Assembly (NCBI RefSeq): GCF_000379625.1
Contig: NZ_KB903220.1
Location: 101 to 64,100, forward strand
Direction: 5' to 3'
DNA length: 64,000 bases
Source: Actinomycetospora chiangmaiensis DSM 45062
GTDB lineage: Bacteria > Actinomycetota > Actinomycetes > Mycobacteriales > Pseudonocardiaceae
Of this stretch, positions 1 through 9,169 are shown in pieces. Made by a program: the position numbers and the translations under genes. Each line of letters starts with the position of its first letter. The stretch's first letter is position 1. The notes below the pieces were generated by a model, which was given only the letters and a program-made list of their open reading frames with translations, was not told where the DNA came from and ran no database searches.

Positions 1-134
1 GCCACCCCGGCCTCGTCGAACCGCCGCCGCCACCCGTACACCGTCTGCCGGGACACCCCGTAGCGGTCGGCGACCTCCGCCACCGGCGCCCCGTCCCGGA
101 CCTCCAAAACCGCCCGGTACCGCCGCTCGACCCA
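1..134 (-). pseudogene. IS481-family transposase N-terminal fragment, cut by window edge
   Basis: Read on the minus strand, positions 134 down to 1 stay open and encode a helix-turn-helix region of the type VxERRYRAVLEV...VAEVADRYGVSRQTVYGWRRRF, which is the N-terminal DNA-binding part of IS481-family DDE transposases. The frame is preceded directly by a TAG stop (positions 137-135) and no ATG/GTG start lies between that stop and the motif, so the start appears destroyed or the copy is decayed. The catalytic DDE core would lie beyond the left edge and cannot be seen. The call rests on motif recognition only. Confidence 0.7.
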
Positions 135-257
135 CTAGTCGGCGCCCTCACCCACCCGATCTCCTCCCGCTCGAACAGAGCGCGGAAGCAAGATCATCCG
201 GAGGGAAGGGTGTCAAGCATCTCCTGATGCCAGAGTGTCAACCAGGTCCTGAGACGC
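1..257 (-). mobile_element. IS481-like element, right-end remnant
   Basis: Downstream of the transposase start region, two near-tandem motifs beginning TGTCAA occur at 211 and 236 (TGTCAAGCATCTCCTGATGC and TGTCAACCAGGTCCTGAGAC). This is the style of terminal sequence seen outside IS481 transposase genes. The element end therefore sits within a few bases of the vsr stop codon at 264, so the insertion abuts the defence operon. The exact boundary and the target duplication cannot be fixed because the other end is outside the window. Confidence 0.5.
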
Positions 258-263
258 CACACA

Positions 264-776
264 TCACTGGCTCTTGCTGGCAGAATTCGAGGACCGCGCG
301 AAGCGTGCTCTACGTCTTTTCACTGCCGCCTCGACTACTAGGGCTGCCTCCGAAGCCGACTCGTGCTCCCAAACGCGGATAACCACCCATCCTGCAGATT
401 CTAGCTGGTTGTCCGTGTCACGATCGCGCTTCACGTTTGAGGCAATTTTCGATGTCCAGTATTCGGAGTTGGCGTGCGTGCGTCTTCGTCCGTGAACTGG
501 ACAACCGTGCCAAAAGCAGCCGTCGACGAATACGGCCACACGGGATGGGCCGAAGACGATGTCAGCTCTCCGCCGTAGTGACTTTATCGGCGACACGTCT
601 ACTCGATACCTCAGTCCAATAGCATGCAACACTCTCCGAAGAGCTAATTCAGGACCCGTATCCCGTGTGGGTTGTCGTTGCATGCGACGTCGAACGTCCG
701 CAGAACTAGCCCAGGAATTTGACTGTCCCCCCTGGGGGTAACGTATGGCGGACGCAGGACGACCGGCACTATTCAC
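264..776 (-). CDS. vsr: Vsr-like very short patch repair endonuclease
   Basis: A 170-aa protein of the Vsr family. In E. coli, Vsr nicks next to T:G mismatches produced by deamination of 5-methylcytosine and is normally encoded beside the cognate cytosine methyltransferase. Visible family motifs are the N-terminal MxRQPTRDTGPELALRR segment (about residues 32-48), the catalytic region ADIVF with its aspartate (about 71-75), and FVDGCFWHGCPVH (about 83-95) with the zinc/catalytic His and Cys residues, followed by the WxxKIxxNxxRDxxxxxxLxxxGW block and VWEHE. It is the last gene of the minus-strand operon, 7 nt after the large ATPase gene. Since a 5mC methyltransferase heads the same operon, the mismatch-repair role fits. 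A restriction role cannot be excluded, as Vsr-fold nucleases also occur as effectors. Confidence 0.88.
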   Translation of the reverse strand: MNSAGRPASAIRYPQGGQSNSWASSADVRRRMQRQPTRDTGPELALRRVLHAIGLRYRVDVSPIKSLRRRADIVFGPSRVAVFVDGCFWHGCPVHGRRRTHANSEYWTSKIASNVKRDRDTDNQLESAGWVVIRVWEHESASEAALVVEAAVKRRRARFARSSNSASKSQ

Positions 777-783
777 TGTAAAG

Positions 784-3700
784 CTAATGCCGTGTAGTTG
801 GGGTCAGGCGCGGCAGGCCAAGCTGGTGGGCGTCGCGGTGCGCCTGTGCCATACGCACTAGGCGTGGCCTGCTTCCTCGCAGGCTGACATACGCCTCGCC
901 CACTCCAAGACTGCGGATCTGGTCTGTCAGGCGAGGGTTGTCCGGCTCGAGTTTGCGAGCTGCCATCGTCGCCACTGTTGCATCTGGCAGGCCAAAGCAG
1001 ATTTTGGTTTGAGCATTCGCTGCCACCACTTCTGGCAGATCGAGTGGTTGCTGCGTCGCTAGGACGACGGCGAGGCCCTTCGAGCGACCCTCGCGAATCA
1101 TCGTCTGCAGCGCTCTGAAATCTTTCACTCGATGGGCTTCGTCCACCACAGCCACATATCGCACCGTGTTGGGGACTGGCGGAAGGTCCTGCACCTTCAG
1201 CAAGAGTGCGGACAAGATGAAGCCGGCCGCTAAGATCGTGGTCTGCCCGTTACCTGGGATGTGGGACAACCCAAAGACGACGTTCCGGTCAATCACGTCT
1301 CCAAGCGGCGGACCAGCGCGGAACAATTCGTAGTGGGTAAGGTCCCCTAGTACACCTGCCAAGTCGTCGTCAAGACGATCGTCCAGAGTCAGCAAGGTTG
1401 GCCATCGGTCCTCAGTCCTTGCCGTCTGGTAAGCGGAGCGCAACGCCGACACGAGCTTCTGCCGTTGCCGAACGCCCATCCGAGTAAACGAGCGGGTGGC
1501 TTCGTCGACCGTGTCGCGAAGCGCAATGATCGCCGTCTCAACAGCGCGGTCTGAGTCTGATTCGAGTGCTAGCGGATTGTACGGAGCTCCCGTATTCCAG
1601 AGGTCGAGGAACTCGGCCTCCGCAAACGAGGGAAAACCCGCGTCGTCACTATAATCATTCTTGAAATCCGCAATACCGAACTTGCTTCCGCTCAGATGAG
1701 ACAGCTGGCCCAGTAGACTCATCACGAACTGAGTCTTGCCCATTCCAGAGGATCCCCAAATCTCCGCGTGACCGTTCTGCAGGACGTCCTGCCCTGGTCC
1801 TGCGGGATGCCATCGGATCTCCTCGCCTGTGGTGGCGTCCCAACCGAGAACTGGAGCTGCGAAACCGGCGACGTCGATTGTGCGGTCGGAGCCCACCTGA
1901 CCGTCTTCTGGTCTCGGAGAGCCGAGGTCGGCGGCGTTAGTAGATGGGTCGTCGGGGACGGGCTCTGCGTCGGCCTGGGCCACTACTTCGATTACTGCAT
2001 TACCGGCGTGGACCGTCTCTTCCGGGCGGTCTATTTCCGGAGCACTTGAGGAACCTCCATCAAAGATACGACTTTCCGTCTCCCTGCCATTCGTCTCGGC
2101 AGGATCAACTGCGGCTGCTTCCGGCTGTTTCCGTGCCTCTGGCCTCCGTTTGGTACGCCCGCCTTGCAGCGGCGCCGAGGTCGCTTCCACTGTACGGAGC
2201 GTCGTCAGGTTAGCGTGCGTCGCTTGCTCGAGGAGTGACTGCGTGAGTTGAACGTTCTGGAGGACTACGGGCACGATGTCGCCCGCGACCTGCTGCGGGT
2301 AGTGCCTGCTCGATGGCTCCAAGTGTGGCCCAAAGACCAGACCAATCCCTGCCCACTCAAGAGTACCGTTACCGCGCCGGAATGCCTCAAGCGCCGCAAT
2401 TTCGCGCTTATCGAGCCGAAAGCGCGACTCGCGGGCGACGGCGTAAGCCGCTTCCGTTATCCGATTGAGCCATAGGCGACTATAAACCGAGCCCGCCTCG
2501 GGATACGCAGCCCAGCGTGTAGCGGCTAAGGTCTGCTGCAGTTGGTCGAGGGCTCCACTCCCTGCGTCTGTTTCGTCGCTCCGCCGAGCTTTAACCTCGA
2601 TAACAGCGACATGAACACCACATTCTTCGCTGTCGAGGGCTAGGGCGAGCAGGTCCCCCCTCTTACCTGGGAACCAGTGACGATATTCGTCGAGGCCTAC
2701 AAGAAGGACCCTGCAGCCAGGGGGCAGGGGCCACGGCGTGGCAGTTGTCGCGAGTAGGCTAAATGCGACCACGTGGCCAACAAGTTCGTTGATTCCCGCG
2801 CCGGTAGTGGCGGCCTGGAGGGCCAGAATCCCGTAGCCCTGGCTCGCTACCTTGCGGATATCCGTCCCAACGTTCAAGGCTATGGCCGGGTCCGCGACTA
2901 TCCCAGCGGTGCGCAAACTCCTGCCAATAGCGCGATCCGCCGGTCCTCCCGATTTCTGGCTTAGGACAAGGGACAGCGGGCTGTCGCCTCCAAGGCGCTT
3001 CTCCTGGTGCAGAATTGCTATCTCGTCTCCGAGGGCCTGCTCCAGACTGTCACGTGTTGCATAGCGGTCAAGTGTGGCAATCCATAACGCAAGATCATGT
3101 AGTTGTTGCAGCTGCTCCCGGATGTCGAGCGTGCCTGTACGAACCTCGGGTACTCGGATGCGATCGCCCGGCTCCGGCCAACCCTCGTCGACCGCGTTCT
3201 GCAACTTCAACCACGTCTGCGCGCGACCGGTGGCTCCCGGGGGCATTAGAAGTGTTCGCCGCTCCTGACGGGCGCGCTGCCACGTGCGAGGAGCGAATAG
3301 CACTTCGTCGTCGTCGGACGGGGGGTCGACTTCCGGGGACTCAACCTGTAGCCGATTACCGCCCTCGGTTAGGCCGGTGACTAAGGCGAGGTGGGCAGCC
3401 GGAGCCTCGCTACCTTGGGGGCGGATCAATTGCGCCGCCTCGTCCAAGCTGTCGACGTAGCGAAGCTCCAGAGTGTGCCGTCGCCCACGAAGCTCATCGT
3501 CCGCCCAGTGGAGCGTCTCCCACCGAGGCCGGTCGTCGTGCGAGCTACCGATACAAAAGATCTCGACCTTGCCGAGCACGGCTCGTCCAACTTTGCGGCC
3601 GAGCATCTGCACTGTCCGGTGCACAAGAAGGTCTGCGGCACCCGGTCCCCAGGTGAGGCACTTCAAGTGTCCCGCGGCTTCCGGCTGGAGAGCCAGGAGC

Positions 3701-5763
3701 CGCCCGAGGACACCCTCCAAAGCGGAACCCGCGTGACCACCGTCGTCGGAGGGAGAGCTTCCACCGTATAGGCTCCAGACCCTACCTTCGTTACTAGGCA
3801 ATAGGGCGCGATCGCGAGTGCGCAGGCGGAGAAACGGTGGATAGTGGGCGGCGGTTGTGCGGGCGATTCCACCGACTGTCGCGACGACAGGACGGAGCAC
3901 TTCCGACTCCGGCTCCTCGGCGTCGACAAGCATCCGGCGCAGCGCGTCGTGATATTGGCCGAGCCACTCGGCCTTCAGCGGAGCCAGCGGAGTTAGAGCG
4001 ACACCTTGGTCGGGCATTGGACCGACGACTGCACCTGCGAGGGTGAGCTGTTCCGAATCGTCGTCTCTCCTCGCCTTCTCCCGATCGTTACAAGCTTCCT
4101 CCCAGACCGCGCACCAGGATTGCAAGCGCGCTGAGTCAAGGCCATGCTCCAGCAGATTCCGCGCAAGTGCGTTGAGCTGCTGAGCCACGGGCAGGAGCTC
4201 CGTAGGCGGGACTATCCCCGTTGGCGCGTCCGCGTCAGAGCCGGTGCAGAACGTTGCGAGACTAGGTTCTGATCGCATTGCGAGCGTAAGAGTGGGGCTT
4301 TCAGCAAAGAGCATTGCGGCCCGAAGAGTGGCAACGTCGTCTAGGTCGGGTCGCCAGTCCACCTGCACAGTATTGCCGTCGCCCTCACCGTAGACGCGGA
4401 GCTGCAGCGGAGGGAGATCGGATCGACTGAGGTCAGCATTGACAAATGCGTCTTGATCAATGTTCGTGTCGGCTGGCTGCAGAAGGAGCCCATCTATTTC
4501 TCCGCCTGTCTGGTTCCACTTTCTTAGCAATGCGCCCAGTCGCAACCGAGCGCAGGCGAGCGTCACCTGCTGACCTGCACTGCTGCGCGTCGGGCGGGCG
4601 GGAGGAGACGATAGAGTAGGAGAAAGAACTTGCACTCGTTGAATGAAAGTTCCACCAAGTTGCTGAGCTGCTCTTGCCAGCGCAGCCTCGGGGCACGATG
4701 GCCGACTTCCGTCGACGGACTTGTCTCGGAGGAGACGTTCAAGAGCGCCACGGGTCTTCTTTGAGAAAAGCTTTTGTTCTTGTCCGTCGTCCAAGTCGCA
4801 GAACGACTGGGCGGCTTCGCGCTGACGTGGACCCCGACGGAGGTCCTCCGTCTGAGCCACGTAACTGTCCCAGGGGAGCGCTGCAGCTTGGCTTGCCGAT
4901 GATAGACGGTTGCGGTAGTCGGCAACCTCTGTAGCTACTGCAGCAGGAAGCTTCAAATTCCGCTGCTCGAAGATTTCGCGAGCCTCATCGAATTGAAGTG
5001 TTTCCAGAAGGCGGTCGTCCCCAGCCTGGAGAAGCGCCATAACTCGATTAGCCTCGACGGTGGCGGCGTCGCCCTGACGCAACGCCGGTCTACGAGCCAG
5101 CACGCGTTCAGTTCGTCGGCGTAGTTCGGCGTAAGCGACGGGCCGCAAAACGTCCTCGCTGGTGCGCTGACGCGCGAGATTTAAATTATCGATTATGCGG
5201 TCACTGTCAACTCGTTCTCCCGTCGAGTGATCTGCGTACGCGCCTAGGAATGTTAGAGCCTTTAACGGGTCGGTGCCGGCCGCGACCCTATCAAAGTAGG
5301 AGGCCACCGACGCTGCCCCTGGACGGCGAGCGGAACCCAAGTTAAGCAGAGCATCCCGGACCGCTCGCACCGGACCGTCGAGCGCAACGGGCGGCTTTTG
5401 CTTTGCTAGCACAGCCAGACCCTCGGCGCTTTCAAGCAGGACGCTGGGGGAGATGGACTCGAATAGAGTGAGGGACTGCCGGTCCGGCACCTGCTGACCT
5501 TCACACAGGACAAGCACAACGCCAAATTCCCCATTCCGACCGCGCCGGTTGCGAAGCTCCGTCCCTGACGCGCCAACGAGTGCGTACTGTCCGAACCGCT
5601 CTGGGGCGTCGGAGACGATAGCTAATGGAGGAAGGCCCGAGTCCCAGTCGTTCGCCATTCCTTCTGCAAGATCGGTTGACACACCCTCGATCAAAATGAA
5701 GCGGGAACTGCCGCTCATACGCTTGATATGATCGGCAAGGCCGGAACCAAGTCTGGTGCTCAT
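784..5763 (-). CDS. Large HerA-type ATPase with PD-(D/E)xK-like region (DptH-like)
   Basis: A protein of about 1659 aa. The first roughly 1000 residues match nothing I recognise. Near residues 1035-1110 there is a restriction-nuclease-like pattern, an aspartate in RGDLLALAL followed by AVIEVKARR, which fits the D...ExK core of PD-(D/E)xK enzymes. The C-terminal third carries a HerA/FtsK-like motor: Walker A GSSGMGKT (about residue 1338), the characteristic D-F-K following strand (FGIADFKNDY), and Walker B VRYVAVVDEAHR (about 1538), with the ATQQP sensor segment soon after. Start chosen at 5763 because its ATG overlaps the upstream stop as ATGA and has GGGAGG six bases ahead; an in-frame ATG exists at 5787. 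Length, HerA domain and order after two smaller genes resemble DptH of phosphorothioation-dependent restriction. That assignment is inference. Confidence 0.75.
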   Translation of the reverse strand: MSTRLGSGLADHIKRMSGSSRFILIEGVSTDLAEGMANDWDSGLPPLAIVSDAPERFGQYALVGASGTELRNRRGRNGEFGVVLVLCEGQQVPDRQSLTLFESISPSVLLESAEGLAVLAKQKPPVALDGPVRAVRDALLNLGSARRPGAASVASYFDRVAAGTDPLKALTFLGAYADHSTGERVDSDRIIDNLNLARQRTSEDVLRPVAYAELRRRTERVLARRPALRQGDAATVEANRVMALLQAGDDRLLETLQFDEAREIFEQRNLKLPAAVATEVADYRNRLSSASQAAALPWDSYVAQTEDLRRGPRQREAAQSFCDLDDGQEQKLFSKKTRGALERLLRDKSVDGSRPSCPEAALARAAQQLGGTFIQRVQVLSPTLSSPPARPTRSSAGQQVTLACARLRLGALLRKWNQTGGEIDGLLLQPADTNIDQDAFVNADLSRSDLPPLQLRVYGEGDGNTVQVDWRPDLDDVATLRAAMLFAESPTLTLAMRSEPSLATFCTGSDADAPTGIVPPTELLPVAQQLNALARNLLEHGLDSARLQSWCAVWEEACNDREKARRDDDSEQLTLAGAVVGPMPDQGVALTPLAPLKAEWLGQYHDALRRMLVDAEEPESEVLRPVVATVGGIARTTAAHYPPFLRLRTRDRALLPSNEGRVWSLYGGSSPSDDGGHAGSALEGVLGRLLALQPEAAGHLKCLTWGPGAADLLVHRTVQMLGRKVGRAVLGKVEIFCIGSSHDDRPRWETLHWADDELRGRRHTLELRYVDSLDEAAQLIRPQGSEAPAAHLALVTGLTEGGNRLQVESPEVDPPSDDDEVLFAPRTWQRARQERRTLLMPPGATGRAQTWLKLQNAVDEGWPEPGDRIRVPEVRTGTLDIREQLQQLHDLALWIATLDRYATRDSLEQALGDEIAILHQEKRLGGDSPLSLVLSQKSGGPADRAIGRSLRTAGIVADPAIALNVGTDIRKVASQGYGILALQAATTGAGINELVGHVVAFSLLATTATPWPLPPGCRVLLVGLDEYRHWFPGKRGDLLALALDSEECGVHVAVIEVKARRSDETDAGSGALDQLQQTLAATRWAAYPEAGSVYSRLWLNRITEAAYAVARESRFRLDKREIAALEAFRRGNGTLEWAGIGLVFGPHLEPSSRHYPQQVAGDIVPVVLQNVQLTQSLLEQATHANLTTLRTVEATSAPLQGGRTKRRPEARKQPEAAAVDPAETNGRETESRIFDGGSSSAPEIDRPEETVHAGNAVIEVVAQADAEPVPDDPSTNAADLGSPRPEDGQVGSDRTIDVAGFAAPVLGWDATTGEEIRWHPAGPGQDVLQNGHAEIWGSSGMGKTQFVMSLLGQLSHLSGSKFGIADFKNDYSDDAGFPSFAEAEFLDLWNTGAPYNPLALESDSDRAVETAIIALRDTVDEATRSFTRMGVRQRQKLVSALRSAYQTARTEDRWPTLLTLDDRLDDDLAGVLGDLTHYELFRAGPPLGDVIDRNVVFGLSHIPGNGQTTILAAGFILSALLLKVQDLPPVPNTVRYVAVVDEAHRVKDFRALQTMIREGRSKGLAVVLATQQPLDLPEVVAANAQTKICFGLPDATVATMAARKLEPDNPRLTDQIRSLGVGEAYVSLRGSRPRLVRMAQAHRDAHQLGLPRLTPTTRH

Positions 5764-7301
5764 ACACGCACCTCCCGGCCGCTCCACGCTGCGCGCTCCC
5801 CAACTACCGTTGTGCGGTCCGAGAGTCCAAGCGCGAGCCCCGCCTCAGACATCATGCGCTCCGCTCGACGGGCGTTGCGCTCCAACGCCGCGCCATCAAG
5901 TTGGCCGGCCAAGCTGGTGTGAGCGGCCGCTTCCTGATTGATGACGAACCCCCATTCATCACGGACAGCTGCGAAGAATTCTCGGCTCGACATAGGCATC
6001 CTCGTCGACAGAGCTCCCACAAGGGCCCCGAGAAGGTCTGGAGTAGCCGTGAGGTAACGGTAACGTGTTCCTGCGATCAAGCCGATTGATTCAAAGAGGA
6101 CTCGAAAGCCGTCTTCCGAGCGCCCATAGTTAGCGTTCTCGACAGCGGTTCGAGCTAACGTGAGATAATTCTCTTCGACTGAGGGATGCGTCATTCGCCG
6201 GAGTTGATGGCTGACATCTTGCAGCGCGTCTGCGACGGAGCCCTTCCTCATCTCAAAGTCGCCTTCCCACTCCTTGTGGCCTTGCAGTCCGAGCTCGCGC
6301 ATACGACGCCCAAGAGTTGATACTGTCGCTTCCGCCAGCCGGATCCTGGCCCTGCGAAACGAATCTTCGGATTGCTGGCGGACCGGATCTTGGGCTCGGG
6401 CGTCGTCGCCGAAGCTCAGTAAGAGGAAGCGATCAGCCGCGGGGGTTTGGGTAATGCTCCATGCCGTTTTTAACACGTGAATCGCTAATGCGAGTGCGAG
6501 AGCGGTCCGGAGTTGCCACAACTTTTCTGGGCCGCTCGCAGACCCCTGTCCCATCACTCCGTCCGCGTGTAGGCACACCTGCGTTTCTAGGTCTCGCAGG
6601 CGAGAGTCACGGGCTTGTTCCCAGGCGTTTTTCTCATCTGACTCAACCATGGCGAAATGCTGCCTCGGAAGCGCTGCTTCGAGTTGTTCGCTGATCTTGG
6701 CTAGAGGACTTGGCGTCTTGAGAGCTTGCTGAATTGCGTCAACTGCCCGTAAGCCGTGGGGGCGAACCATCACATTTCCCGCGTCCGCAAGCATCCGGGC
6801 GAGAGTTATCCCGCTTCCACGCATGTAGACCTTGCGGACAGACCAGTCGTGCCGGCTCGGGCTTGCCTTCCGCGCGTCATACCAGAGCAAGGACTCGTGG
6901 AACGGTCGAAGTAGCCAAGCACCACGCTGGCCGCGCTGTGTATCCGGGTCCACCAGGCCCATCAAGGTCTGTTGGGCAAGCTGCAAGTGCGCAGAGCCCC
7001 GAATTTGGCTACCAGTTGAAAGTAGCTCGCCGTAGCGGGACGGCGAGGTGTCCTCGTCGCCTACCCGGCCTTTGTCTTTTCCGTACAAGAAGTTCTGTTC
7101 AAGCGCAAGACTTCGGACTGCGAAGAGTTGTCTCTTGGGACTCTTCAGATCCTCGACGCTTGGAGCTGTGTAATTGTTCTGCACTAGGGTCAACAACGTC
7201 TCAGCGCACAACTGCGAGGCACGTTCATCGCGGTCGGGATCTAGCCCAAACAGATCGACCGCTATCTGACGAGGAGCCAGTCTCCTCGATCCAGGCGCCA
7301 T
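5760..7301 (-). CDS. Unknown middle component of the defence operon (DptG-like by position)
   Basis: A 513-aa protein with no motif I can assign: no Walker boxes, no clear nuclease core, no membrane segment and no signal peptide. It is largely alpha-helical in appearance, with charged and leucine-rich stretches. Its ATG overlaps the upstream ATPase stop as TAATG and its stop overlaps the next ATG as ATGA, so it is translationally coupled on both sides and almost certainly made in fixed ratio with its neighbours. By position between the small ATPase and the HerA-type protein it corresponds to DptG in dptFGH clusters, whose own function is poorly defined. Homology was not tested. Confidence 0.7.
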   Translation of the reverse strand: MAPGSRRLAPRQIAVDLFGLDPDRDERASQLCAETLLTLVQNNYTAPSVEDLKSPKRQLFAVRSLALEQNFLYGKDKGRVGDEDTSPSRYGELLSTGSQIRGSAHLQLAQQTLMGLVDPDTQRGQRGAWLLRPFHESLLWYDARKASPSRHDWSVRKVYMRGSGITLARMLADAGNVMVRPHGLRAVDAIQQALKTPSPLAKISEQLEAALPRQHFAMVESDEKNAWEQARDSRLRDLETQVCLHADGVMGQGSASGPEKLWQLRTALALALAIHVLKTAWSITQTPAADRFLLLSFGDDARAQDPVRQQSEDSFRRARIRLAEATVSTLGRRMRELGLQGHKEWEGDFEMRKGSVADALQDVSHQLRRMTHPSVEENYLTLARTAVENANYGRSEDGFRVLFESIGLIAGTRYRYLTATPDLLGALVGALSTRMPMSSREFFAAVRDEWGFVINQEAAAHTSLAGQLDGAALERNARRAERMMSEAGLALGLSDRTTVVGERAAWSGREVRV

Positions 7302-9169
7302 TACTCAGTACCGCCGGATGTGAAGTGAGGAAGAGCGACGTTGACGAGAGTCGGTGGCAAGGCTTTGGGATTCGCGACCCGCAACCCACCGTCAGGCTCA
7401 AAGGTGGACGCTAGGGTGCCGTAGAAGGCCCGTAGATCATTCATCTCAGCCACTCCTTGCCCAACAGGACCTTGGTATTCGGCCGCTTCGCAGATCGCCT
7501 CGTACATCCGAGGTTTGATCCTCAGGAGGTGGGTAGGATTATCGTCAACAATAAGTTCGACCTCTATGTGATCAACGTCTAGTAGATCCTCGACGAGGCC
7601 TTGGTCGGGGGTGGAAAGTGAGAGTCTGTTCAAAGAAATTTGACTGTGTACGAGAGACGGGCTCGCAGGCCGGAACGATCCCGGGTCTCGAGCGAACAAG
7701 CAGGCCGGGTCGGGCACGATCAAGCCCTCATCTGCACTCGAGAACCCAGTCACAAGGAAGTTGAGACCCCGGGCCATTTGCCTGACGGTGAGAACCGTAT
7801 CCCGCCCTGCTGCGACGTCGTGTGCTAGGGCAATGAGTTCGGCGGTATGGCGATAGTCCAGCAGCCTGCGCGCCACAGCGGTTGGACCGCCGATGGGGTC
7901 TACGCCTTCGAAGAAGACCCTCTGTCGCCAGAGCACTTGGCCGGCGGCGTCGTTGTTGCGACCACCGACGAGGGCGTCTAGACCGTCCTCGACGCGAGTG
8001 GGATCTTCGTCAGTGCTTACCATTTCTCCGAGCGCATGGAATGTCATTGCACCCTGCAAAGTAGACACCCTATCAAGGGCCGACACGGTGCCTGCTAGTG
8101 CGACGTCTTGGTCGTCGCCGTCCGCAGCCCGAGCGCGGACTTGGGGATTTCCAGCGAGCCCGCGGATGAGGCTGGGGGCTCCGGTGCTGTCGCGAAGCCA
8201 TCCGTCGATCTCTAGATCGCTGACCTCTCCTAGGCCGGCCGACCGTAGTCCGACGAGGAGGGGAGACCTTTCCAGCACGTGATCCGGAAGGCCGCCACCC
8301 ACGAGGCGCGTGTAGTAGGCCTCGCTGGCGGTAAATGCCTCTGGTCCAATATCGCGGAATCTATTCTTAGTTTCGTGGCACGTATGTCCACCGACCACTG
8401 CCCACGACAGGATCGCGAGGACTTCGCGGAGAGTTGGGACCGCATCACCCGAGGCCAGACGAAGGAGCGTTCTTACTTGCTCCTGTACGACGGGGCTGCG
8501 CAATTTTTCGGCGTTGCTGCGCATGGGGCATGCACCCGAGTCGAAAGGGCATCCGTCACAACCACGCCACAGGTCGTCCCTAAAGAGGTATTCCAGAATG
8601 CTTTGCCAAAACCCGTCTGCGGTTGGGCGCTGACGGTTTACGTTGACAAAGGTGACGGCGGGAACGTCGTGGTGGGAAGCGCCATGCCTCAGGGCAAGAT
8701 CAAGGCTAGCTAGCAGACCTGGCTCGTGAAGTCCCTCGAGGGTGTCTCGTAAGACGCCTTCGTTTGCGCACACCAACGCTTGCCCCGTGAGCGATTTTGT
8801 TAGGGCAGATGCCATTGCGTCCTCGCGGGCGCGTGGATCGGGGAGGCCGGACAGATCCTTCACCACCCACTTGTCCGCGGCCACCTCTGAGAGCTGGTCA
8901 TTGCTTGGTAGCGTAGTGTTGAGCGTTTCGCAGAAAGCCTCTGCGACGGCCGTCTTGCCCGTGCCCGCATTGCCCGTCAGGACCACGACTCCGCTCGGTC
9001 CGTTAGAAGTCCACGAGGCGATCCAAGTAGCGAGTTTTGACCGAGCGTCGTCTCCCAAGATGGAGCTCGCGTACGTTGCGTGTTCGCGATATGCCCCAGC
9101 TTGATCAGCAGAGAAGACGGAGAGTGTGCGGAGGGCGACGACTGCTTCGAGCTCCTGAGGTGGGTTCAT
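7301..9169 (-). CDS. P-loop ATPase with cysteine cluster (DptF-like)
   Basis: A 622-aa protein. Walker A GNAGTGKTAVAEAF lies at about residues 66-79, so it is a P-loop NTPase with an N-terminal nucleotide site. Around residues 203-220 is a compact cysteine group, CDGCPFDSGACPM followed by an Asn, suggestive of a zinc knuckle; a similar Cys-rich insert is what I remember of DptF proteins, but this is unverified. The start ATG overlaps the methyltransferase stop as ATGA. In the operon it would supply the ATPase or sensor function of a restriction complex with the two downstream proteins. Alternative reading: a STAND-like or generic AAA regulator of another defence system. Confidence 0.75.
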   Translation of the reverse strand: MNPPQELEAVVALRTLSVFSADQAGAYREHATYASSILGDDARSKLATWIASWTSNGPSGVVVLTGNAGTGKTAVAEAFCETLNTTLPSNDQLSEVAADKWVVKDLSGLPDPRAREDAMASALTKSLTGQALVCANEGVLRDTLEGLHEPGLLASLDLALRHGASHHDVPAVTFVNVNRQRPTADGFWQSILEYLFRDDLWRGCDGCPFDSGACPMRSNAEKLRSPVVQEQVRTLLRLASGDAVPTLREVLAILSWAVVGGHTCHETKNRFRDIGPEAFTASEAYYTRLVGGGLPDHVLERSPLLVGLRSAGLGEVSDLEIDGWLRDSTGAPSLIRGLAGNPQVRARAADGDDQDVALAGTVSALDRVSTLQGAMTFHALGEMVSTDEDPTRVEDGLDALVGGRNNDAAGQVLWRQRVFFEGVDPIGGPTAVARRLLDYRHTAELIALAHDVAAGRDTVLTVRQMARGLNFLVTGFSSADEGLIVPDPACLFARDPGSFRPASPSLVHSQISLNRLSLSTPDQGLVEDLLDVDHIEVELIVDDNPTHLLRIKPRMYEAICEAAEYQGPVGQGVAEMNDLRAFYGTLASTFEPDGGLRVANPKALPPTLVNVALPHFTSGGTE

